Source: Aldehydirespirator sp028819505 (GTDB taxonomy: Bacteria > Actinomycetota > Acidimicrobiia > Acidimicrobiales > Aldehydirespiratoraceae). Taken from it: DNA of 64,000 nucleotides. Location of the stretch: NCBI GenBank assembly GCA_965207755.1, contig OZ242297.1, positions 62,001 through 126,000 of the forward strand. The letters are read 5' to 3'. Positions 37,196 to 46,008 of the stretch are shown here, piece after piece; the stretch's first letter is position 1, and each line of letters begins with the position of its first letter. The translations under genes were made by a program, and so were the position numbers. The notes under the pieces were generated by a model. That model was given only the letters and a program-made list of their open reading frames with translations. It did no database searches and was not told where the DNA came from.

Positions 37196-37407
37196 AGTCC
37201 AGGTCAGAGTACATGTCCTGACTTTCGGCTCCAAAGGGTCTGACGCGATATTCTAATGGATATTCTGATATGCTGTCGGGAACCGGTCGGGGAACGGATA
37301 GCGGGAAGTGCTACGCTCGTCATCACAATACAAGACATGACCCGGCCCCGGTGGCAGCCGAGGCGGGGCGACGTCACCAATTCCAGCAGGGCCTCGACCC
37401 CTGCTCC

Positions 37408-37449
37408 GGGACCCTCAACCACCCCCTCCCCACGTTTTCCTGCAGGTTC
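37408..37449 (-). repeat. Solo ISL3 end
   Basis: GGGACCCTCAACCACCCC then CTCCCCACGTTTTCC: the same ~40-base ISL3 end that heads the transposase remnants at 15311 and 33741, here without any transposase sequence beside it. It sits in the 430-base gene-poor gap downstream of the ImmA/IrrE gene. Confidence 0.65.
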
Positions 37450-37628
37450 GACCAATATAGTGTTTGCTGACGCTAAGCTAAGTCTCAAGGCTTGTCCTGC
37501 CAACACGTTGAGAGCACGATCCGAGTGGCCACCGAGAACACGCTTTGGCCCGTACCATCCAGTATCAACAGAATATGTGTCCGAGCGTGAAGTCACGAGT
37601 GACACAGCTCCTGTAAACAATCGGATGC

Positions 37629-38348
37629 TCATTCTGTCAGTTGAGTAAGTGCTAGAGCCGAACCTCGGCGGACCGAGACTTGAGCAGGGACATCGCGCTC
37701 TTGGCCTCCAACCATGATGGCAAGATGGGTCATCACGTCGCCACCATCAACCAACGCATCCAGCAGAGGTCCAGTCTGCGGCGCAGAACGAATACGCCCC
37801 TCAAATCCCGATGGCAGTCCGGCTGCCCACCTGAAACTCCACTTGGTACCGTCGTGCTTCCAGTGCAATAGGCTTCGCTGCCAACCTGCCACTTCGTTTA
37901 GACGGACACACGCGGATGCTAGAGATGTATTGGAGCGCCCACTAACGACACGAAGTGTATGGAGGGTCCGTGGGCGCTTATAGGCCACAGATCTAACCCA
38001 AGCCCATGGCAGAAGCAGTGCCGCAGCAAAATCCTCACAAAATCTCTCCTCCTCATCGCGGCCGATGACGTGGCGAGTGGCTACGAGCTCCGATCTGGGA
38101 TCTGAGAGCAAGGCATGGCATAGTTCATGGGCAATGGTGAAACGGCGTCTTTCTCGCGACACGCCTTCTCGCACAATGATGCGAGTTAGTCCTTCTGAAC
38201 GCTCCATTCGACCATCTTCAATTAGGTGAGCCTCGATAACTTGATCCACGCCAAGTTGGCTGACAAGACGCTCAATGTCGATCGGAGGTGGGCCCAACTC
38301 GAACATCTCGGCTATCTCCTGCGCTAGGCGGCTAGCTCTTGCGTTCAC
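37629..38348 (-). CDS. ImmA/IrrE-family metallopeptidase, last gene of a four-gene operon
   Basis: 239 aa. FTIAHELCHALL gives the HExxH zinc site near residue 75, and RFCEDFAAALLLPWAWV is the usual second block with the third ligand helix. There is no N-terminal HTH, so it depends on a partner for DNA or protein recognition. The start overlaps the upstream deoxyribosyltransferase-like gene by ATGA. Such peptidases often cleave a repressor or antitoxin to release a toxin; here the candidates are the three proteins encoded upstream. The C-terminal ~90 residues (LLHWKHDGTKWSFRWAAG) form an extra beta-rich domain. Confidence 0.8.
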   Translation of the reverse strand: MNARASRLAQEIAEMFELGPPPIDIERLVSQLGVDQVIEAHLIEDGRMERSEGLTRIIVREGVSRERRRFTIAHELCHALLSDPRSELVATRHVIGRDEEERFCEDFAAALLLPWAWVRSVAYKRPRTLHTLRVVSGRSNTSLASACVRLNEVAGWQRSLLHWKHDGTKWSFRWAAGLPSGFEGRIRSAPQTGPLLDALVDGGDVMTHLAIMVGGQERDVPAQVSVRRGSALALTQLTE

Positions 38349-39310
38349 TGTCCTGTGCTCTCATGGAGCCGATACCAGTCGGCGGGGCTGCCAAATACTA
38401 GGCGTCGTACGCCTTCCGACGACAGTACTTGCTCGGCATGCTGCATTAGCCGTTCCGCATGTGAATCACTCCATCCATTCTCTTCCTGGGAGGAGACGAG
38501 CGATTTGATTTGCCTGTATGAGAGTGGACTGCGTTCCTGGGTGAAATAATGCACAACATCGATATCCATGTTGTTACCAAGCCGAATGATCTGACTGATC
38601 GATAGCGTCGCCACGAGCAGTGGATCGCTCAAGTAGTGATCAATGTAGTCTGGTGCCAGCCTACACTGCTCAGCGGCTACCAATTGATCGCGGTGGTTGA
38701 GACTCCTCCACTTGTACCATAGATCAGATTGAACGTGGCGATACAGTATCGACAGATTGCTACGGATTCTAGGACCGTCCTCGATCTTGCTGCGATTGTT
38801 CTGAACAAAGAGCCGCACAACTGAGGCGAGTTGGTCTGGCAGCTCATAGAACTCCACATTGATCAGTGGATTACCTGAGACTTGTCGACTAACGTTCTCT
38901 CCCTTCGGAGACAAGTGAAGTATCGGAATGCCTTGTCTGCATGCGAGTTCAAGTTCTTGGCCAGTTCCAGAGCTTCCGCCCTGAAGCGACAAGATGATCA
39001 ATGCGTCGGCTTCAGCCAACACTAGGCGAGTGTTCTGTCGGTATATGTCCCATTGGCTGGCATCGCTTGACCATGGAGCACTCAGCACGGCTGGTGCGTG
39101 AGTTCGGAACTGAGCTGGCCCGCCGTCAAATCGGGGATCCTGAATCGTGGCTACGATCTTGTCAACTTGGAAGGTGACGCTTCGACGCTGCTCGGGTGAT
39201 GGGTCAGCCCGCGTAAGAGGCGACGCGATGTAGATCAACGGAAGATCGTGGTCATCGCTCCGGCGAGGAGCCTCGCCAGCCGCAAATGGAAGCTCGAGTT
39301 CACCCTTCAT
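38345..39310 (-). CDS. Nucleoside 2-deoxyribosyltransferase-like protein with C-terminal helical domain
   Basis: 321 aa. LPLIYIASPLTRADPS is the opening strand and loop of the nucleoside 2-deoxyribosyltransferase (NDT) fold. LAEADALIILSLQGGSSGTG followed by QELELACRQGIPILHLSP supplies its ADxhhhhh...SGTxxExxxA block, with the catalytic Glu in QELELA. Residues about 170-321 are helical and unassigned. NDT-like and related folds act as nucleotide or NAD hydrolases in defence. GGAG lies six bases before the ATG. It overlaps doc by 11 bases and the ImmA gene by four. Confidence 0.72.
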   Translation of the reverse strand: MKGELELPFAAGEAPRRSDDHDLPLIYIASPLTRADPSPEQRRSVTFQVDKIVATIQDPRFDGGPAQFRTHAPAVLSAPWSSDASQWDIYRQNTRLVLAEADALIILSLQGGSSGTGQELELACRQGIPILHLSPKGENVSRQVSGNPLINVEFYELPDQLASVVRLFVQNNRSKIEDGPRIRSNLSILYRHVQSDLWYKWRSLNHRDQLVAAEQCRLAPDYIDHYLSDPLLVATLSISQIIRLGNNMDIDVVHYFTQERSPLSYRQIKSLVSSQEENGWSDSHAERLMQHAEQVLSSEGVRRLVFGSPADWYRLHESTGQ

Positions 39311-39728
39311 CGTCTTCTCCTGGTTCTACGAGACGCCGCCGGATCCAACGTCCGAGTTCCTCCTGGCTGACGGTGCCAGCCGCCACTCCCTCGATCATCG
39401 CCACAGTCTCGTCACGTTCCACCCCATCGTTTGGAGGACGTGCCCACTCATAACCATTGCGGTACACAAACTCAAGCAGGCACACGTAGCCGACGCGCTT
39501 GTTGCCGTCCAGCAGGGGGTGACCCTTGATGAGCTGAAACGTCATAGCCGCGGCCTTGTCGGCGAAGCACGGGTAGTACTCGACCTGCCCAATGCCAGCA
39601 TTAGGAGCCGACAGGGCGTGCTCAGCCATGTGCAGTCGCGGCAGGCGCGCGAGTGCCTCGACCTCGATCCCGGTGATCTGCTCCGCGATCAACAGGAACT
39701 CGGCAAGGTCGAGGCACTCCACGCTCAT
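39300..39728 (-). CDS. doc: Doc-type Fic toxin
   Basis: 142 aa from the ATG at 39728. The Fic/Doc signature HPLLDGNKRVGYVCLLEF is complete, with catalytic His and the DGNKR loop. Doc phosphorylates EF-Tu in the studied P1 system, and this protein has the same size and C-terminal acidic tail. TGACATG links it to the upstream ribbon-helix-helix gene. The 3' end overlaps the NDT-like gene by 11 bases, so it belongs to a longer operon. The longer frame from 39872 is only read-in from the antitoxin region. Confidence 0.9.
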   Translation of the reverse strand: MSVECLDLAEFLLIAEQITGIEVEALARLPRLHMAEHALSAPNAGIGQVEYYPCFADKAAAMTFQLIKGHPLLDGNKRVGYVCLLEFVYRNGYEWARPPNDGVERDETVAMIEGVAAGTVSQEELGRWIRRRLVEPGEDDEG

Positions 39729-39729
39729 G

Positions 39730-39945
39730 TCACTGGGCGAGCCTCTCAAGCACGACGCGCTCCTCGTCGAGGATGCGCTGGAGCCGTGCCTGAAAGGCGG
39801 GGTCGCGCCGTCGCTTCTCGATGTGCTCAGCGATGGCGGCGCGGATCGCCTCCGAAGTGGACACGCCGTCAACCCGCGCGACCGCGTCGAGTTCGGCGGC
39901 CTGCTGGGCGTCTTGGCGGATGGTCGTAGTGCGGGTGTCTGCCAT
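39730..39945 (-). CDS. Ribbon-helix-helix antitoxin of doc
   Basis: 71 aa from the ATG at 39945, with GGAGG six bases upstream; the frame is open to 39987. TRTTTIRQDAQQAAELDAVA is a ribbon strand followed by a helix, and STSEAIRAAIAEHIEKRR the second helix, which fits RHH/CopG-type DNA-binding antitoxins. The C-terminal helix (RLQRILDEERVVLERLAQ) should bind Doc. One base separates its stop from the doc start. It probably autoregulates the four-gene operon. An AT-rich region at 39975-40020 is the likely promoter. Confidence 0.82.
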   Translation of the reverse strand: MADTRTTTIRQDAQQAAELDAVARVDGVSTSEAIRAAIAEHIEKRRRDPAFQARLQRILDEERVVLERLAQ

Positions 39946-40064
39946 GGTGTGCCTCCTCCTTGAGCGGTGCTTCATCTGCACATACATCTATCAGTAGGCA
40001 ATAGTTATTGTATCATGCATACGGACCGTGTGCAACCCATGCCGGTGCTTGCCGCCCCTGAGCA

Positions 40065-40108
40065 GGGACCCTCAACCACCCCACTCCCCACGTTTCCGCG
40101 CAGGCTCA
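40065..40108 (-). repeat. Solo ISL3 end
   Basis: GGGACCCTCAACCACCCCAC then TCCCCACGTTTCCGCGCAGG: an isolated copy of the recurrent ISL3 end. It lies between the divergent antitoxin promoter and the end of the PfkB gene. Confidence 0.65.
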
Positions 40109-40174
40109 TCATATATAAGCGGCGCGCCGCGCAGTTGATCGGGATGGTCCGGGAACCCGCTGCACGCAGGACGC

Positions 40175-41179
40175 TCAAGCGAGACAGGCGGGGCAGGCAG
40201 CCGATCGTCTCGATCTCGGCGGACAACGGACGCGGGCCGATCGCGTGTCTTCGTCTGCTTGATGCAGACTCGCAACTCTCGTCTCCAATGTTTCTCTCTC
40301 GCATTCACGGGCAAGACCGCGAGCACCCAACACTTGACAACTCAGTGCTGCTACTGCTTGCGCGTAGCGGAGCGGCGCGGTCAGGTCTGATCTCTTGACC
40401 TCCTCCGGCACGAGCGACGGGAGTGCGTCCAACAACGCTGCGGTTGTCCAGTCTCCGGCGCCGCCTGCATCAATTGCATGGACGGCGTAGGGGGGCACAT
40501 GGTACCAGGCCCCACCGTTTTGCCGCCAGTACGCACCGTTGGCACCATCGGTATACACATTTGCTCCAGGCGATCCATCAAGCAGACCGCTCGTGGGGTC
40601 AAGTCGGTTAGCCGAGAACTTGACGATGTGGGCAAGCTCAAGCAGACGCCTGAACCTGGGGCTGCTGCCTGGCGTGGACGGCTCGAACACCACGAGCCCG
40701 CCGCCATCCCGAATGTGCTCAGCCATCAGAACCGCGGCCGCCGAAACCCTATCCACGAACAGTACGTCGGGCCGATTGATCGAATCGACCAGCCTCTCCG
40801 CGAAGTCAATCGGGATGGCTCGAAACTGCGCGAATTTGCGTCCGCACTCCGGACAACCGAATCTGAAGCGGTGCGACCCGTCGCATACCTCGTGGATGAC
40901 TACAGGGGTTGTGGAGTCCGGGCGCCGCAGTAGTCCTCTGGAGGAAACGCCTGCTCTCAACAGGTCGGCTCGCAGGTGATCGCCAGCTGGATCATCGCCG
41001 TGTAGAGCCGCAGTCGCTGCATCCCATCCGAGGTAGGACAGGTTGGCTGCGACGTTCCCCGCTGTTCCGCCAGCGCTGTGGCCTAGTCCGGTTCGATGAA
41101 CGAGCACGTCCAAGACCACGTAGCCGACCGTGAGGACAGCCTTGCGATCTGGCTTCTGGGTCGGTTCTTGCCTCGTCAT
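40175..41179 (-). CDS. PfkB-family sugar/nucleoside kinase
   Basis: 334 aa from the ATG at 41179 (an upstream in-frame ATG is at 41212). LTVGYVVLDVLV and SAGGTAGNVAANLSYLGWD give the PfkB substrate-binding GG(x)xxN motif. AIDAGGAGDWTTAALLDAL is the catalytic DxGxGD block with the base Asp. CPECGRKFAQF adds a short zinc-like insertion. The substrate cannot be told; ribose- or nucleoside-type sugars are usual. The Arg-rich tail may be altered by the nearby IS end. It lies 325 bases downstream of the AlkB-like gene on the same strand. Confidence 0.78.
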   Translation of the reverse strand: MTRQEPTQKPDRKAVLTVGYVVLDVLVHRTGLGHSAGGTAGNVAANLSYLGWDAATAALHGDDPAGDHLRADLLRAGVSSRGLLRRPDSTTPVVIHEVCDGSHRFRFGCPECGRKFAQFRAIPIDFAERLVDSINRPDVLFVDRVSAAAVLMAEHIRDGGGLVVFEPSTPGSSPRFRRLLELAHIVKFSANRLDPTSGLLDGSPGANVYTDGANGAYWRQNGGAWYHVPPYAVHAIDAGGAGDWTTAALLDALPSLVPEEVKRSDLTAPLRYAQAVAALSCQVLGARGLARECERETLETRVASLHQADEDTRSARVRCPPRSRRSAACPACLA

Positions 41180-41503
41180 TGGTATGGAGCGCCAGCCAGC
41201 CACAAGCAGCAAAGCTGGTTCGCCTCGCTGAAGGTCTCAAGGCTAACCTCTGGCACGATCTCGTACTCGTCCGCCGCGGCTGCGGCAATCGGGATGGTCC
41301 GTTCGTAGGCCGCTAGCACGGCGCCCTCCACCGGTGGAGGGCGCCGGTGTTGGTCAGCGCCCTGCTCGGTATGCAGGCGTAGAGCAGGGGCTCGGATTCG
41401 GCAAATGACGTGCGCAACGCGACTCGACGTACGTGGCTGGCGGCTTCTGTGCCCGATGTCCTGCTGGAGCCTCCGTCTCTCTGCGGCGGTGCAGCAGATC
41501 CGG

Positions 41504-42136
41504 TCAGGTCTGCGCTCGCCGGGTGTGTGCGATGGTGCGGAACGTGATCGAGACGCGTCGTTGGCGCTTGGTCCGTTGGCCGTTCCAGGTGTCGGTTTGC
41601 CGTTTCGCGATGCCGTGGCGCCACTTGTGGCGGGCGTCGCCGTGGAGAAGCACGAGGCTGCGCGGCTCCAAGCGCTGCACATGCTTGTCCCCGGTCGACT
41701 CTCGACAGAAGTCCATGTTGACAGCCGAGCCCAGGCTGACGGTCGCGACGACGGGGCCGAAGCAGTCCCTGTCGATGTGGGGGGCGATCCCCTGCCCAGG
41801 CGAGTACTCGTTGATGATCGCCTGCTCGAACGGCCGGTCGGGGTCGAGTTGCTGCTTCGCTTCCTCGGATGCAACTTCACGCACCGTGTGCGACAGTCGT
41901 GCCAGCCACTCTGGCAGCGGCCCGATGCGGGCCGTTTCGTCGAGGCTGCGACTGGTGTAGTCGTACTTGTACCCGAAGTGCATCACACGCCGGGAGAGGT
42001 CCGTGAGCCACTCAGAGCCGTCGATCCGCGCGAGCAGCCCGCCCTCGTCGCGGGCAGACAAGGCGTCGGGGTGGTAATCGAGCCCCAAGGGAGCAGCCGC
42101 GGGCTGCGCGTCCGTCAGCGACAGTTGCAGGCTCAT
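41504..42136 (-). CDS. AlkB-like 2-oxoglutarate/Fe(II) dioxygenase
   Basis: 210 aa from the ATG at 42136. YSPGQGIAPHIDRDCFGPVV carries the HxD iron ligands, RHKWRHGIA the distal His, and RRVSITFRTI the RxxxxxR 2-oxoglutarate-binding arm. The nucleotide-recognition lid FGYKYDYTSRS lies near residue 60, as in AlkB. It should remove alkyl groups from DNA or RNA, or modify bases. The start overlaps the upstream methyltransferase stop (ATGA), so the two enzymes are made together. Confidence 0.85.
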   Translation of the reverse strand: MSLQLSLTDAQPAAAPLGLDYHPDALSARDEGGLLARIDGSEWLTDLSRRVMHFGYKYDYTSRSLDETARIGPLPEWLARLSHTVREVASEEAKQQLDPDRPFEQAIINEYSPGQGIAPHIDRDCFGPVVATVSLGSAVNMDFCRESTGDKHVQRLEPRSLVLLHGDARHKWRHGIAKRQTDTWNGQRTKRQRRVSITFRTIAHTRRAQT

Positions 42137-43050
42137 GTGCGCAGCATCCAGTGCTCTGCTCGTACGTCCCACAGTCGAGATTGCTCGTCCCACCATATCG
42201 GGCCGTCACCGCGGGCGGAGCCTGGAAAACGCCGCCGCACTCGAACATCGATGCGGTGCTGTTTCTTGAGGACGTCGGCCTCCTTGAGCATCCGCTCGAG
42301 GTCGACAAGCGCGCCTCCGCTGAGGTTCGCGGTGGTGTAGATGAGCTCGACGGCCCGGCCCGCCTCGCCGACGGCCCGCTCGATGACGGACGCCCAGGAG
42401 GCTATGTGAGCTGGCCTGACGGTTCGTTGGTGGGCCACGTAGCTGAACGCGAACAGCAACCGGTCAACGTCGGTGAAGTCGACATCATCGAGCGAGTCGA
42501 TGCAGGCGTCTGATCTGAAGCCGGCGCCAAGACACCCAAGGACCTCCCTGCCGAGCTCCCGCATCATTGGATTGGGGTCGAAAGCCCGGTAGTCGACCCG
42601 TCGGCGCTCGCTCCGTGTGAGAGCCTCGCCCAGCCCGACGGCCACCGTGGCCGCCCCGGCGCCGATGTCCACAACCAACAGGCGCTCGCCCTTCCCCGGT
42701 GGCGAGCAACACGCCTGCTTGTACACCTCGCGGAACACATCGGCATGACCCCGCTGATAGTAGAAGGAGTCATACAGCGCATGGGAGTCAGGCGCATCCG
42801 CCGCCAGTTGTCCCTGGCGCTTCGGGGACTCGGCGGCGTGCCGCTGCTCGTCTGGGGTCTCGCTCCATCGGCACACGATGGCCTCTGCGAATGCTCTGTC
42901 GTGGTCCACCGCCGCAGCGTACCTCTCGTGTGCTGTGTGGCTAGCTCGTGCGCCCGGCTCATCGCCGCCCGCCAACACGCCGCCCACGCCGCCCACGCCG
43001 CCAACGAGACCGCCCGGGTGGCCGCCGCCACCATCGGCGGGACGTGGCAT
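42133..43050 (-). CDS. SAM-dependent methyltransferase, coupled to AlkB-like gene
   Basis: 305 aa as open; the true start is uncertain. The first ~35 residues are Gly-rich and come from a junction with a truncated upstream gene, and GTG codons near 42908 and 42870 are alternatives. SAM motif I is LLVVDIGAGAATVAVGLGEA; the acidic motif II is YRAFDPNPMMREL. A later DRLLFAFSYVAHQ is a strand-4-like block. There is no DNA-methyltransferase catalytic motif, so the target may be RNA, protein or a small molecule. It forms an operon with the AlkB-like gene. Confidence 0.68.
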   Translation of the reverse strand: MPRPADGGGGHPGGLVGGVGGVGGVLAGGDEPGARASHTAHERYAAAVDHDRAFAEAIVCRWSETPDEQRHAAESPKRQGQLAADAPDSHALYDSFYYQRGHADVFREVYKQACCSPPGKGERLLVVDIGAGAATVAVGLGEALTRSERRRVDYRAFDPNPMMRELGREVLGCLGAGFRSDACIDSLDDVDFTDVDRLLFAFSYVAHQRTVRPAHIASWASVIERAVGEAGRAVELIYTTANLSGGALVDLERMLKEADVLKKQHRIDVRVRRRFPGSARGDGPIWWDEQSRLWDVRAEHWMLRT

Positions 43051-43309
43051 CGATCTGATGCCTGAAGGCTCGGTCCACGCGCGACGCGTCGGTAGTGACC
43101 TCTACCGCGAGGACCTTCCCGTCATCGAGCCGAAGGTCGAAGTCGTGCATCCCCAGCGCTCCGCCTGTATCGCGCGGGCGGTGCTCGCCGCCCAACAGCT
43201 GCTTCAGCAACTCGGCTGCTCGGCGCTCCTCGGCGGGCATGTCGGCGAGAAGCTGAGCGTGGGCGACGATCTCAGCCATCTCGTCGTCGGTGAGCTTCAT
43301 GGACGGCAT
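43040..43309 (-). pseudogene. Truncated small protein with a nuclease-like motif
   Basis: From an ATG at 43309 (AGGTGG upstream): MKLTDDEMAEIVAHAQLLAD, then FDLRLDDGKVLAVEVTTDAS. The D...ExT order recalls a PD-(D/E)XK-like core. After HQIDAT at about 43042 the frame enters a Gly/Arg repeat made by CCGCC/CCAAC-type low complexity and joins the methyltransferase 5' end. It looks like a gene that lost its 3' half. Confidence 0.45.
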
Positions 43310-43555
43310 GGATACCACCTGCCGGAGCCGTCAAGACGCGGTGCATTGAGCTTCGAGCGCCCCGGAAGCCTCAGTCCCATGCGCCACCCGGCGGGCACCG
43401 GATGTTGTCGGTCGGGTCGTCGCTGCAGTCAGCGACCAACTGTCCAAGGCCGGGCATATGAGCAGAGCCAGCGCCGGCGCCGGCGCCTCTTGGCGAGCCA
43501 ATGGGCTACTTCCTGAGCGGAAGACAGTCAGCACCGAACCCCGCGCCGACGGCGA

Positions 43556-45991
43556 TCAGCGCGATCCACCCCCCTCCCCACGTCTCCGCGCAGGCTCACA
43601 AGGTTCGGTCGGTGTCAGGGCCAATTCGCAGAGGTCGATTCCAAGCTGCAGATGGTCTCGAGTGCGTTCATCCAATGAGCCGTCTCTGCGGACGATGCGG
43701 GCTCTTGCCGACCCGAGGACCTGTGCCACTCCTTCTTGGGGCAGTTTCTCTTGGGCGCCGGCGAGCAGCAGTTCGGGGAGCAGCAAGTCGAAGTCGAAGT
43801 CTTGGCCCTCCAGATGTTGCAAGGAGTCGCAGCAGTCGCGGCTGTCATGCCCCCACCAGGCCTCCTGCGGCTCGCACCATCGAAGAATGCATGCGTGGAT
43901 CAATCCATCGAAGTAGGACCGCAGTACACGCCGAAGATCGAACTGAGCCCAGTAGGGCGCACCCCGTTGGCTCGCCCGGATGCGAGCTGATTGCATAGCG
44001 GATCCCACCGCGCAGAGGGTCTCGCGGCTGCCCAACTCCTGCCCGAAGTATGAGTGCGGCAGCAGTATCGGGCTGTCTCGACCCAGCAGGGTTTGCCCCG
44101 GCGCGGGGCCGTCTTGCAGTTCGTCGAGGCGCGCTTGCAGTTCAGGCGTGGCCAGGCCCTGCTTGTTGGCGGCGAGGTAGGTGTTGCGTTCCGCAACGAG
44201 CGGTGACCAACTCGGGAGGTGGCTCAGCCACAGGGCCAGCAGGCGCTTGTTGCCGTCGGCGTCGGTGAGGTTGTTCCTGATGCTTGCCCACAGGCGATCG
44301 TTGTCAGGGTGGGCGTGGAGTACCAGGCATTGGAAGTTGGCGTCGGGCCATCGTCGGCGTGCGGTAAGGAACATTCGCTGGCAGGTGAGGCCGGTGCGCG
44401 CTCCGAGCATGAGGATGAGCACATCCGGAGAATCGGCGCTAGGCGGCCTGTCGGGTGCGTCGCGGTCGGGGTCCGGTGTGTAGGCGATCCAATCGGCATC
44501 GTCAGACACAAAGCCGTGTTTGCCCAGCGTTTCAGCGAGAGCCTGCCATTCATCGTTGGTCAAGAGACGACGTTCTCTCGCGTCGTACATCACGACGGAG
44601 GCGCGCGACGCTACAAGGTCACGCGTGCGCTGGACAAAGTCCCGTATCGTGTCTTCCCGGTCGCGCTTCGGGTAGCGCTCGAACTCAGCCAGACGGTCCT
44701 CGATCAGAGTTGCCGGGGATGCCTTGACGAGCAGCGTCGGCTCGAAGAAGATCAGTTCTTCTCGAGCACGCACTGACTCTGGGGGCGGTCGCGTCCCGGT
44801 GGGCCCGACGAGGTTGACGGCGCTATCGGGCGCGCTGTGATATGCCTCCCAGACGGAGGCGTTCCGTCGAGCGTCGAAGATATCGGGCACGATCAGGTCG
44901 GGCTCGGGCAGGACCAAGGCTGACATGGCTCGTGGATTGATCGTCACGAGACGTGCTGTACGTGCGCTCCGGCACAAGCGGCAGGGCTGACCGTCGGGCT
45001 CAGCGCCTTCCGCCTCGCCCAGACCCAGCCAGGGAGCCTCGATGGTCCGCTGGGGCGGGGGATCCTCGACGATTCGCGGAGGTGGGGGCTCCACAGAGAT
45101 GGCAGCCGCGCTGGACTGCTGTCTGGACACGAACTGCTCGATGCGCACCGTGGGTGCACCCAGCGCGGAGAGGGCGTTCAGCAGCCGCTGGGCGAACCCT
45201 CCGCTGTCGCTCACCGACATGAGCCCGAGCATCGGGCTGTCCGGTGAGATGCCGAGCAGGCTGGTGTGGAGTCCCAGGCTGCTCGACGGGTACCGGTCCA
45301 GTGAGAGCACCCCTGCGATCCCAGCCGACGAGTGCGAGACATGGCGATGGCGCTCCGCCGCCCGCTGGAGTTCACCGACCACAGGCATCAGCGTTCCGAT
45401 GTCCATGACCGCCGTGGTCAGGGCTTCGGGGTTGAGGGCACCGTAGAGCCAGGTCGCGAGAGCGGGGGCGGCCCTGAGGTCTTGAAAGGCGTCGGCTAGC
45501 CGGATGAAGGTCGACGTGTGCTTTCCCGACGGGAGCACATAGTGGTATGCGTCCGGGTGCCAGAGCGCGTGTCCCCAGTCAAGGAATGCTTCCATTTCGA
45601 TGGCGCGGGCCCGGGCAAGCAGCACCGGCTCGTGTCCGGTGCGGTCCTTGAGGCGGTGGCTCCACACGATCGTCGGGGGTGCGGCAACCTCGAAGACAAT
45701 CACCCCCGCCGCCGCGACGGAGCCCATGGCCTTGAGTGTGGCCTGGAGAGCATCGGCCGCCTCCTCCGGCGGTGTCCACCCTTGGTCCTTGTGTCCCCAG
45801 CGCGCCAGCACCCAGTCCGGCCGGCCTATGAGGTCCAGCGGCACCGCTCGCAGGTAGCCGGCAACAGTCTCGACGGTGGTTGCCCAGTCGGCGACATCGA
45901 AAAACGTTAGGCCGCCGCCGGTGTCGTCGGCCCGTCGCGTCCGATCATGCTGGAACGGCAGGCGGGCGTACGCGTCCCGACGTTCCGCCAT
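43556..45991 (-). CDS. Phosphoribosyltransferase-like large protein paired with GHKL ATPase
   Basis: 811 aa from the ATG at 45991. Residues about 150-230 read HYVLPSGKHTSTFIRLADA and later AVMDIGTLMPVVGELQ, close to the substrate-binding start of orotate-phosphoribosyltransferase-like folds. A middle CRLCRSA pair may bind metal. A second alpha-beta region near residues 480-560 has PDVLILMLGARTGLTCQR. No classical PRPP loop is certain. It starts 18 bases after the GHKL stop. The last ~10 residues (RRRGEGGGSR) come from an ISL3 end, so the native C-terminus is altered. Function unknown; an effector role is inferred. Confidence 0.6.
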   Translation of the reverse strand: MAERRDAYARLPFQHDRTRRADDTGGGLTFFDVADWATTVETVAGYLRAVPLDLIGRPDWVLARWGHKDQGWTPPEEAADALQATLKAMGSVAAAGVIVFEVAAPPTIVWSHRLKDRTGHEPVLLARARAIEMEAFLDWGHALWHPDAYHYVLPSGKHTSTFIRLADAFQDLRAAPALATWLYGALNPEALTTAVMDIGTLMPVVGELQRAAERHRHVSHSSAGIAGVLSLDRYPSSSLGLHTSLLGISPDSPMLGLMSVSDSGGFAQRLLNALSALGAPTVRIEQFVSRQQSSAAAISVEPPPPRIVEDPPPQRTIEAPWLGLGEAEGAEPDGQPCRLCRSARTARLVTINPRAMSALVLPEPDLIVPDIFDARRNASVWEAYHSAPDSAVNLVGPTGTRPPPESVRAREELIFFEPTLLVKASPATLIEDRLAEFERYPKRDREDTIRDFVQRTRDLVASRASVVMYDARERRLLTNDEWQALAETLGKHGFVSDDADWIAYTPDPDRDAPDRPPSADSPDVLILMLGARTGLTCQRMFLTARRRWPDANFQCLVLHAHPDNDRLWASIRNNLTDADGNKRLLALWLSHLPSWSPLVAERNTYLAANKQGLATPELQARLDELQDGPAPGQTLLGRDSPILLPHSYFGQELGSRETLCAVGSAMQSARIRASQRGAPYWAQFDLRRVLRSYFDGLIHACILRWCEPQEAWWGHDSRDCCDSLQHLEGQDFDFDLLLPELLLAGAQEKLPQEGVAQVLGSARARIVRRDGSLDERTRDHLQLGIDLCELALTPTEPCEPARRRGEGGGSR
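43564..43598 (+). repeat. Solo ISL3 end overlapping a gene 3' end
   Basis: CACCCCCCTCCCCACGTCTC then CGCGCAGGCTCACA, a variant of the recurrent ISL3 end. It provides the last codons and the stop region of the 811-aa gene. The 240 bases to its left hold no gene. Confidence 0.55.
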
Positions 45992-46008
45992 CTCCGGTGC
46001 CGAAGGCC

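Noticed and set aside
44219..44776. Plus-strand open frame of 185 codons inside the 811-aa gene
   Set aside because: It is a shadow of the minus-strand gene, whose sequence is far more protein-like.
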